A DNA stretch of 64,000 nucleotides, from the NCBI GenBank assembly GCA_028751875.1, contig CM054154.1, positions 58,411,129 through 58,475,128 on the forward strand, read 5' to 3'. The stretch's first letter is position 1. Every line of letters begins with the position of its first letter. This document shows, one piece after another, positions 56,595 to 64,000 of the stretch. The translations under genes were made by a program, and so were the position numbers. A model generated the notes under the pieces. That model had not been told where the DNA came from. It was given only the letters and a program-made list of their open reading frames with translations, and did not search any database. The stretch comes from Rapana venosa. Its lineage: Eukaryota; Mollusca; Gastropoda; Neogastropoda; Muricidae.

Positions 56595-56639
56595 TTTGAG
56601 TAAAATGCATAAAACTCTGACAACGAAAAACTAGCTGTT

Positions 56640-56780
56640 GGCATTTTCCGCCATCTTGATGACGTGTCCTTCTCTCCATGGTTAAAAAAGCAGACAAGTA
56701 AAAACACAACACGCAAGGGCAAATTTTCGGTTTATTTATAACCTTCGTCGGGCTAAAAGATTAGCCAACTCATGTCTCCA
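56640..56780 (-). other. ORF1 leader with 22-bp tandem duplication
   Basis: Upstream of the minus-strand ORF1 start. TCTCCATGGTTATTCACGGT at 56774-56793 and TCTCCATGGTTATTCCTTGT at 56796-56815 form two copies of a roughly 22-bp unit, and a further TCTCCATGGTTA lies at 56693. The GCCCGACGAAGGTTATAAAT sequence on the minus strand (near 56735) is probably part of the 5' leader. Confidence 0.55.
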
Positions 56781-56815
56781 TGGTTATTCACGGTTGTCTC
56801 CATGGTTATTCCTTG

Positions 56816-57023
56816 TTGCTTCTCCAATGATTCTTTTTCTGGAAGTAACGTTTTATTGGTTCTCATCCCATGTTTTGATTCTCCTTACAGTTTTGACAGG
56901 GTTTGGGTGTTTTTTACAAAGCATCGCATGAAAGCAAGAACACACCTATACACATTGATGTGTTCCATATGTGTGTGCACACACGCAGGAATGTACGTTC
57001 GCACGCGCACTCACTCAGGCACG

Positions 57024-57055
<32 letters not shown>

Positions 57056-57499
57056 TTTGGAGGGTGACAGAGAGAGACAGACAGACAGACAAAGACAGAG
57101 ACAGAGAGACAGACAGACATAGAGACAGAAAGACAGACAGACAGAGACGGACAGACACAGAGTCACATACACACAAGTATGTATAAACACACGAGCGAGT
57201 GTGTGTACATTTTTATTATAATCACTACCATCCTGGATATTTTACCAAATTATAAGCTGCACGTAAGCGCAGAAATTAGCTGATTACTCAGTCCAAAAAG
57301 AACAAAACCCAACCCAATCACCTACCTACACGGCCACACAGCTACACCCAGCATAGCATAAATCTCCAACAATGGTCACTTTGCGGAAAATGACCAGAAT
57401 TACAGAGTACTCTCTATTCCCTCACGTGCTGTAAAGCTCTCTTGAACAGTCCACTGGCTAGACTTTGGTCCATCAGCAATACAACAGAGTGAGTAAGAT

Positions 57500-57500
<1 letters not shown>
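56816..57500. repeat. CA/GACA microsatellites and unassigned sequence
   Basis: (CA)n at 57027-57053 and (GACA)n-type at 57067-57165 lie in ordinary sequence. 57200-57480 shows no gene. Confidence 0.8.
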
Positions 57501-57501
<1 letters not shown>

Positions 57502-57586
<85 letters not shown>

Positions 57587-57631
57587 GTGAGAGAGAGAGA
57601 GAGAAAGAGGGGAGAGTGTGTTGTGTGTGTG

Positions 57632-57715
<84 letters not shown>

Positions 57716-57861
57716 AGAAAGAGTGTGTGTGTGTGTGCATGCGTGCGTGCGTGCGTGAGTGTGTGTGTGTTTTCTTGTGTGTGTGAGTGCGTGAGTGTCT
57801 TGTGTGTGTGTGAGTGCGTGCGTGAGTGTGCGTGTGTGTGTGTATGTGTGTGTGTGTGTGT

Positions 57862-57926
<65 letters not shown>

Positions 57927-57927
57927 A

Positions 57928-57994
<67 letters not shown>

Positions 57995-58021
57995 TGTGTG
58001 TGTGTGATGTGTGTTGTGTTG
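57502..58021. repeat. Long (GT)n microsatellite ending in assembly gap
   Basis: Over 500 bp of GT repeat with GAGAGAGA islands (about 57588-57615, 57714-57721, 57914-57929). The gap starts directly in the repeat, which suggests that it caused the break. Confidence 0.97.
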
Positions 58022-58521
58022 NNNNNNNNNNNNNNNNNNNNNNNNNNNNNNNNNNNNNNNNNNNNNNNNNNNNNNNNNNNNNNNNNNNNNNNNNNNNNNN
58101 NNNNNNNNNNNNNNNNNNNNNNNNNNNNNNNNNNNNNNNNNNNNNNNNNNNNNNNNNNNNNNNNNNNNNNNNNNNNNNNNNNNNNNNNNNNNNNNNNNNN
58201 NNNNNNNNNNNNNNNNNNNNNNNNNNNNNNNNNNNNNNNNNNNNNNNNNNNNNNNNNNNNNNNNNNNNNNNNNNNNNNNNNNNNNNNNNNNNNNNNNNNN
58301 NNNNNNNNNNNNNNNNNNNNNNNNNNNNNNNNNNNNNNNNNNNNNNNNNNNNNNNNNNNNNNNNNNNNNNNNNNNNNNNNNNNNNNNNNNNNNNNNNNNN
58401 NNNNNNNNNNNNNNNNNNNNNNNNNNNNNNNNNNNNNNNNNNNNNNNNNNNNNNNNNNNNNNNNNNNNNNNNNNNNNNNNNNNNNNNNNNNNNNNNNNNN
58501 NNNNNNNNNNNNNNNNNNNNN
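58022..58521. other. Assembly gap (500 N)
   Basis: Exactly 500 undetermined bases, following a long dinucleotide repeat. Confidence 0.99.
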
Positions 58522-59570
58522 ATGCAGACATGCACATTCCAGGATACCAAAATTTCCCCAAGATCCCTACAAAACCAAAACCTACAGGCTATTAAACATA
58601 TTTCGCATTTCATTATGCGTCAAAGGCTATAAAATTTTTTGATGTGTATGATATCGAATCGATTTGGGTAGAAATCAAATTAAAGCACAGTTCCACTTTT
58701 GAAGGTTTCATATACAGAAATCCGTCAGAAACCACTAATTGGTTTGATAGATTCAATTCTCTAATGGATGAAAGTTGCATTTTTAAACTGTGAAACTATT
58801 ATTCTTGGAGATTTAACATAGACTTACTCAAACCAAAACCGAAATGGAATCACAACTATATGATGCTTGGTCTGGAAAACTAATAGATAAACCCACACGT
58901 ATAACAGATACTCAGTAACTTTATTGATCATATATACACTAACACAAAACAGCACATGTTTGAAGAAATGTGCTCCTTCATGTGGATGCAGCGATCATAA
59001 TCCGTCTGCTGTACTTGCTATCAGCGTCGCTTTAAAAATTTCCCTTTAAGTTGGGCATAAAAAATATATATTACCGACGATTCAAACACTGCTGTGAGGA
59101 TAATTTTCTTTCGGACCTGATGAACTCACCATTGCACGATGAAATACCAAATCAGAGCCCCCGAGAAGCTGCTGAATTTTGGTTTAAAACATATTTATCT
59201 CAGTGTATGACAAACATGCTCCCTTTATAAAAAAAAAAAAAGAGTTAAAGAAAAAACCAAACCTCCATGGATAACAAAAGACATAGAATCTGAGATAACT
59301 TAAGAAACCCACCTGAAAACCATGGTACACATGAACAATTCAGGACACAAAGGAATAAAGTGAATTCCATTAAACGCAGTCAAAGCATAATTACTTTCAA
59401 CAGTTGTTAATTACCACTAGTGCCCTCTCGCCAGATTTGGGAAAGCCATCAATACATTATGTAATAAACATGTTTCAAAAAGTCAACAGTTCATTAAAGA
59501 CATATCAACTGATGAATTAAAACAGCCATTTTTCAAATGTAGCAAATAAAGTTATAACATGTGACAAGTC
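58522..59570 (+). pseudogene. Endonuclease and linker (copy F)
   Basis: Blocks across frames are ADMHIPGYQN (58522-58552), YDIESIWVEIKLKHSSTF (about 58645-58700), GFIYRNPSETTNWFDRFNSL and MDES, a WRFNIDLLKPK (damaged GDFN) block near 58813, FIDHIYTNTKQHMFEEM (58922-58970), a SDHNPS-like reading near 58990, then EKTKPPWITKDIESEI (about 59250-59300) as linker. Stops and shifts are frequent. Confidence 0.75.
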
Positions 59571-59639
59571 AAGCGAAATGATCTTCATTACCTACAAAAA
59601 ATATATTAAACTCAAAACATATTAACTTTCCATTTAATC

Positions 59640-61140
59640 TCCAGCCATGACAACCTTTTGACGTATTTGGAAGCATAAAAATGCAAACGAATTCTAGAAC
59701 ACGTGATCAAGACAAGTTAGATGCTCGGATTATAAACTCGCTAGTCCGGTTATTGTTGAACACTGACATATCTATACAACTTGTGTATTGAAAAAGATGT
59801 TTTCCTCTCAAGTTTAAAAGGCAAAAGTTATACCTGTCCATAAATCAGGTGGGCCACTCTTCTCCTTCAAATTTACAGGCCAATTTCAATTCTCTTTGTA
59901 CTATCTAAACCCCTTGAAAACACATACAAACATCCCTAAATTCTTACTTTATAAAAACAATCTATTGCACGAGGATCAATCAGGGTTTCGTAAAAACTGT
60001 TCCTCACCCCTGCTCTAAACTCAGCTTACTGACAGTCTCCTACCCCAATAATAAATGACAATAATTACTGCCTCCTTTTTTTTGACTTTGAAAAAGCATG
60101 TGATGTGATCAACCACTCTTTGTTATTGCGTAAATTAGAATTGTACAAACTGCCACCTGAAGTTATCCAACTACTAGAACATTTTCTGTCCAATAGGCAG
60201 AGCATGTATCTGGTAAAATAACCCAGCATCAGAACTACTACCCATAGACATGGGGTACCACAAGGCTCAGTATTGGGGACCACTCTTGTTTTCAGTCTTA
60301 TGTAAATGATTTACCCTGTTTTATCAAATGGTACTGTAAATGTTTGCTGAGATACCACTCTCTTTTTATTAGTGATTCCATCTCCAGCAGATTACATCCG
60401 CAAACTTCAATACAGGATTGACAGATGATTATTTGGAAACTCAAATTAAACCACATGTCCTTAATGCACAAAACACAAATGTAGTACTATCAACAGCAAG
60501 ACAGAAAGGCAAAAAATGAATGATAGGTTTCAACCTCTGTTGTTTGGATAACGGAATAGTTAAAGAAGTTGACATCTCATAAAATATAGTCTTACCATTG
60601 ACAAAAATATGACTTGGACTATCACATAATGTCACTAGGTAAACGCCTAGCTCCAGACTTATTACCTCAATCACCCAAAATAAAACACTTTCTAAATAAT
60701 CATCTCGAAACCTATTTTTGCGGTCACATTCTACCAATCATGACTATGCGTCAACTATTTGGGAATACCTGCAGTGGAACGAACTTGAAAACCATTCATC
60801 TTTATATAAAAAGCAGTATCACTGTATTGTTAAAAACAAGCACCCCGACAATTGAGATTATAAGCAAATAAATGTCCTGACATTTTCGAAAACCGACTTT
60901 TCAATTCAATAAAGCAGTGTTTATGCAAAAGTTGTAATCAAAATGCACCTTCCCCAAGATTACCAAAGCTTTCAAAGTTAACCAACATAGACACAACCAT
61001 TTGCGCTAACATTTCCAAGACCCAGAAATAACCTATAAATTCGCGCCTCTTGTATTCAGGCAGTGACCTATGGAATAAACTCCCCCAAAATTTGAAATGT
61101 ATTAAAAAGCAAAAATCAGTATAAAACACATCAAAAAGAT
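59640..61140 (+). pseudogene. Reverse transcriptase (copy F)
   Basis: Readable blocks are a fingers region near 59870-59890, NQSGFRKNCS in shifted frame near 59980, motif A FFDFEKACDVINHSLLLRKL (about 60077-60137), LEHFLSNRQSMYLVK, motif [17 protein letters not shown] (about 60250-60298), and a motif C region mutated to VCxDTTLF (about 60338). The C-terminal block GSDLWNKLPQNLKC lies at about 61058-61100. Minus-strand frames here are shadows. Confidence 0.78.
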
Positions 61141-61149
61141 ATTTCATGA

Positions 61150-61332
61150 ATAAAAGTACAGAACACGACTTGTAAAACTTTAGAGAGTGATACAAGTGTC
61201 ACTGACGTTATTCTTGTCATTAAAATCAGATAAGACACCAAGTTTTCATATTCATATAGAGTACATGTGTAAAACATTGAACTATATATGGGTTGATATA
61301 TGATATCAACACGCTTTGAATCTGGTGTGGTG

Positions 61333-61376
<44 letters not shown>

Positions 61377-62615
61377 TGTGTGTGTGTGTGGTGGTGTGTT
61401 GTGTGTGTGTGTGTACAAGTGGTGAGTGCGTGTGTGTTGTGTAAATTGGTTTCTGGTTTTGGTTTTTAACTTCTTCTGTTTTGGCCTTTAATGTTCTTTT
61501 GTATTACACATAAATATGCTGATTTATTTAGTTTTTTGTCACTGTTTAGTTTTCTGGTTCAATTGTACTAGATGAGCTAAAATGTTTATTTGGCTGAACA
61601 TGTTAGTACGCTGGTGGATTAGATTTCCTGAATTATTCTTATGGAAGGATTAACGTTGTCTTCTTCAACCAAAAGCACCTGTACATGTGTGGTATATGAT
61701 CCGGGAAAGGGAGGGAATGGGATGTCCTTTGTTATAATTCCCTTGCTCTGAATCCAATAGCTGTTGGTTATTCTTGTTTTCCTTATATATGAGTATATTA
61801 TGTGTGAAGGGGATATGGGGTGAGGATGTGTATTTTGTATTAAGTGTTTAAAGATACATAAATTTCCCTCTGTTTATAAATCCATTTGGTTGTTTGTTGT
61901 TGTTATTGTTGGTAGTGATTGGGGTGGGGTTCTGGTTTATTTTGCCTTTTGTTTGTTTTGGGTTTAGGTGGTTTTCTTTGCGAGGGGGAGGGGATATTTT
62001 GGACTCTTTTCTCGTCTTTTGTTATTCTATCATTGTTCTTCATTTGTCCTTGCTGTTATTCTTTGTCCTATGTTAGTTATTGTCGCTGTTGTTGTTGTGT
62101 ATGTATTATTTGTGTTGTTTGATTGTTTTATTTCCTTGTTGTGGATGTTTCTTGTTGATTCACTTTTTTGTTGATATTTTATTCAGATGTTTGTATGGTT
62201 GAAGGTTTGTGTGTATATATGTTGTGTGAGGGGGGGGGGGAAGCAGTAATGATTGGTGGGGTTTTAATTTTTACTCTGTTTGTCTTCTTTGTTTTGTTTG
62301 GTTTTGGTTTTTTCTTGTTGCTTGTTTGTTTTGTGTTTATGACGGATATGTTTTTCAAGATTTTGAATTATTTGAATTTATGGTCTCATATTTTTTCCCC
62401 TCTGGGTTTTTTGTTTTGTTTTAATTCCACACATGCATTGTTTATTTGATTTTGTTTGATTTGTATAGTTTTACCATATATTAGGTTTTATTATTCTAAT
62501 GTCGCATATACATTTTTTTTAAATCGCGCTTTTTTTTTCTTTTTTTCTTTTCTTTCTTTTGATAGATGGCTTAATGAAAAAAAAGCAAATGCAACTGCTT
62601 ATTTCCACTCTACCA
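61150..62615 (+). other. 3' UTR of copy F, T/G-rich
   Basis: Contains a (GT)n run at 61335-61420, then T-rich and TTG-rich sequence with poly-G at 62229-62238. Several short frames here (61894-62449) are composition artefacts. The texture matches the 3' UTR of copy C. Confidence 0.65.
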
Positions 62616-62662
62616 CCATCTGAAATAAAAGTTTGACTTTTGACTTTGACTTGACTTGACAA
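62616..62662 (+). repeat. TTTGACT/TTGACT tail
   Basis: AATAAAAGTTTGACTTTTGA then CTTTGACTTGACTTGAC. It follows a poly-T 3' UTR and is analogous to the AATAAAAAGTTCGAGTTCGA tail at 25459-25494. Confidence 0.8.
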
Positions 62663-62795
62663 CACACATCACCCGGTAACCCCCATCCCCCCTCACACCA
62701 CAACACAACACACAATCACCCCTTACCCCCCATCCCCCTACACACACACAACACAACACAACACATCACCCCTGTTTTCGGGGTCGTGGTGTTCA
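62663..62795. repeat. ACACAACAC and CCCC-rich low-complexity sequence
   Basis: Two imperfect copies of a CACCCC.TAACCCCCATCCCCC-like phrase with ACAACACAACACA stretches at about 62660-62710 and 62716-62770, i.e. a roughly 50-bp tandem duplication. Confidence 0.65.
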
Positions 62796-62895
62796 GCTGC
62801 TGCTGCTGCTGTTGTTGTTGTTGTTGTGTTGTTGTTGTTGTTTGTTGTTGTTGCTGCTGCTGTTGTTTGTTCGGGATCGTGGTGTTCTGCAACGA
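62777..62895. repeat. Triplet (CTG/TTG) repeat with flanking duplicates
   Basis: GCTGCTGCTG then (TTG)n then GCTGCTGCTG (62799-62868), bracketed by TTCGGGGTCGTGGTGTTC at 62777-62794 and TTCGGGATCGTGGTGTTC at 62870-62887. Confidence 0.9.
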
Positions 62896-63011
62896 TGGTA
62901 AAACCCATGGTTGCTAAGAGATTTGAGAATAATGACCGCTCACGTTTAGACCAGGTTTGCGTAGAAGAAGGCCTTAATCCAGCTAAGGACGAGAACATGA
63001 ACAACATTTAA
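62893..63011 (+). CDS. Short ORF, function unknown
   Basis: A start at 62893 gives MVKPMVAKRFENNDRSRLDQ then VCVEEGLNPAKDENMNNI and a stop at 63009. Composition is unlike the surrounding simple repeats and is hydrophilic. Starting at 62826 instead would add only repeat-coded residues. It could be a small real exon or chance. No family is recognised and no neighbouring gene supports it. Confidence 0.2.
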
Positions 63012-63200
63012 GGACACCATACAGGCCTAGTCTCTCTTCATATGCTGAACAGTAACAAGAACCAGAAAACAAGTATTGTCCTTCCTGTCATTGGTTTGTT
63101 CCTTTGTTTGCTTGTTATTTCCGTTATCAATATTATCCAGCTTTTTGTTTCTTGTTCATGTCTCAGGTGAACACTGTCCCGTTTTAATCCATGATACACT
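63012..63200. other. Unassigned sequence
   Basis: No gene or repeat recognised. Confidence 0.45.
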
Positions 63201-63329
63201 AACAACAGTCACGGCTTACTGACAACAGTCATGGCTTACTGACAACAGTCACGGCTTACTGACAACAGTCTTGGCTTAGTCTACACTGACAACAGTCACG
63301 GCTTACTGACAACAGTCACGGCTTAGTCA
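63201..63329 (+). repeat. 20-bp minisatellite
   Basis: About six copies of ACAACAGTCACGGCTTACTG with small variants (CATGGC, CTTGGC) and one longer spacer (TAGTCTACACTG) near 63274-63285. Confidence 0.95.
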
Positions 63330-63368
63330 GGCAGGCAGACTGACTGTGGAACGTCCAGCAGAGGCAGC

Positions 63369-63393
63369 CCCCACCACCACCACCACCACCACC
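63369..63393. repeat. (CAC)n microsatellite
   Basis: About eight CAC units within a C-rich stretch. Confidence 0.95.
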
Positions 63394-63534
63394 TCTCTTC
63401 ACTCACCTTCCCTCCTCACCGTGCAGCCCCAAAGGCTGGCCACACACTGCCCACAGGCACAGCAGTGGGGGAGAAGTTGACCCGAGGTCACCAGAACAGA
63501 GCCACTGGCCGTGCCTGGAGACCCCCTGTTGTGG
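63394..63534. other. GC-richer unassigned piece
   Basis: The minus strand keeps an open Cys/Ser-rich frame here (GQLLPHCCACGQCVASLWGC) and is followed by a GT dinucleotide in GGAAGGTGAGTG, a possible splice donor. I regard an exon as possible but unsupported. Confidence 0.15.
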
Positions 63535-63539
63535 TATTG

Positions 63540-63675
63540 GCGGTGGTGATGAGGACAACGGTGAGGAGTGGTGATTGAGGAGCTGGTGATGAGGAGTGGT
63601 CATGATGAGGAGTGTGATGAGGAGTGGTGATGAGGATTGGTGGTGAGGAGTGGTGGATGAGGATGATGGAGGCCA
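63540..63675. repeat. GGTGATGAGGAGT minisatellite
   Basis: Imperfect copies of GGTGATGAGGAGT with ATGAGGA variants. The strand is G-rich and C-free over most of its length. Confidence 0.9.
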
Positions 63676-63689
63676 TTTCTATAGAAGTG

Positions 63690-63729
63690 CTGGCTTTTTT
63701 TTCTTTCTTTTTTTTTCTTTCTTTCTTTA
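63690..63729. repeat. (TTTC)n microsatellite
   Basis: T-rich run with TTTC units directly before the shared repeat. Confidence 0.9.
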
Positions 63730-64000
63730 TTCTTTGATAGCGAGGATAATGGAATACGCACTTATGTACTTTTTTACATCTCGTCCCCGTGTGTATGCGG
63801 TTTTGTAAATTTTGTCATCTGTTCTCACCGGCACACAATTGCCTACTCTTACGAAAAGCGGAACAGGGTTTAACGTGTGCGCAAGATGTTCTGCGTGCGT
63901 TCGCACACAGGACCTCGGTTTATAGTCTCATCTGAAGGACTTTGAGGGGAGAGTGGAGTCGGCACTGATGTTAACTCCAGGGGAAATCATCCCATTTAAC
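63729..64000 (+). mobile_element. 5' end of a repeat shared with 15941-16087, cut by window edge
   Basis: 63729-63871 matches the minus strand of 15941-16087, including GAGGATAATGGAAT, TGCGGTTTTGTAAATT and GCCTACTCTTACGAAAAGCG. In the copy at 16 kb this precedes a CR1/L2-like endonuclease, so the retrotransposon body probably follows beyond base 64000. After 63871 the two copies diverge. Confidence 0.65.

Larger units (their letters stand above)
58522..62662 (+). mobile_element. CR1/L2-like non-LTR retrotransposon, copy F
   Basis: Plus-strand element whose 5' part is lost in the gap. Endonuclease 58522-59050, linker to about 59560, RT 59640-61130, T/G-rich 3' UTR 61150-62615 and a TTGACT-type tail at 62622-62662. 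Blocks such as HIPGYQN, DIESIWVEIKLKH and GFIYRNPSETTNWFDRF match copies A and C in wording and order, so this is the third copy of that family. Coding is severely decayed. Confidence 0.8.

Noticed and set aside
57414..58642. ORFs of up to 399 residues across 58022-58521
   Set aside because: They combine GT-repeat translations (Cys-Val, Thr-His) with the N gap.
63201..63329. Possible CRISPR-like array (20-bp repeats)
   Set aside because: Units are contiguous without unique spacers of constant length and lie in a eukaryotic context; it is a minisatellite.

Overview
This window looks like intergenic or intronic DNA from a large, repeat-rich animal genome. The mixture of CR1/L2-like, RTE (BovB-like) and I/Nimb-like non-LTR retrotransposons with very abundant di- and tetranucleotide microsatellites suggests a marine invertebrate, most likely a mollusc. 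The taxon is an inference from repeat content. I find no host protein-coding gene I would defend, no rRNA or tRNA gene, no CRISPR array and no bacterial-style operon. Two assembly gaps of exactly 500 N lie at 27092-27591 and 58022-58521.

Layout. 1-2110 is a decayed GATA-type satellite. 2111-7740 is unassigned and includes a long A/C-rich, G-poor tract (3600-6660) followed by a T/G-rich tract (6690-7430). 7775-12396 is a CR1/L2-like element on the plus strand with tandem subrepeats in its leader; it is split by a 5'-inverted RTE insertion flanked by a 10-bp target-site duplication. 12397-16087 is a second CR1/L2-like element on the minus strand. 16100-17945 is a microsatellite field containing three copies of a roughly 180-bp module. 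18545-25500 holds a probable third CR1/L2-like element: ORF1 with a zinc-finger-like region, a coiled coil and SGNH-esterase blocks, then endonuclease-RT, then a T/G-rich 3' UTR with a hexamer tail. 25936-29980 carries ORF1-type remnants around the first gap.

30115-36510 is one BovB-like RTE (plus strand) interrupted by another RTE (minus strand), with a perfect 12-bp target-site duplication. 36511-40150 is an L2-like element (minus). 40481-47335 is an I/Nimb-like element (plus), interrupted by an RTE-like element with a 13/14-bp duplication and by a truncated 3' end bearing the GCGCTATATAAA tail. 48500-54480 is a second I/Nimb-like element on the minus strand, interrupted by a third RTE copy. 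55300-56640 is a minus-strand ORF1 with SGNH-esterase blocks, and 47743-48180 is a fragment of a related ORF1. 58522-62662 is another CR1/L2-like element whose 5' end falls in the second gap. 62665-64000 contains minisatellites and the 5' end of a repeat also present at 15941-16087.

How the parts relate. Every retrotransposon reading frame is broken by stops and frameshifts, so nothing here looks autonomous. The value of the window is stratigraphic: nesting and target-site duplications give relative ages, and several families show distinctive tails. I did not find a novel functional system. The most unusual structures are the nested insertions with readable duplications, the 5'-inverted insertion, the foldback repeat inside the I/Nimb RT, and the strand-asymmetric tract at 3.6-7.4 kb.
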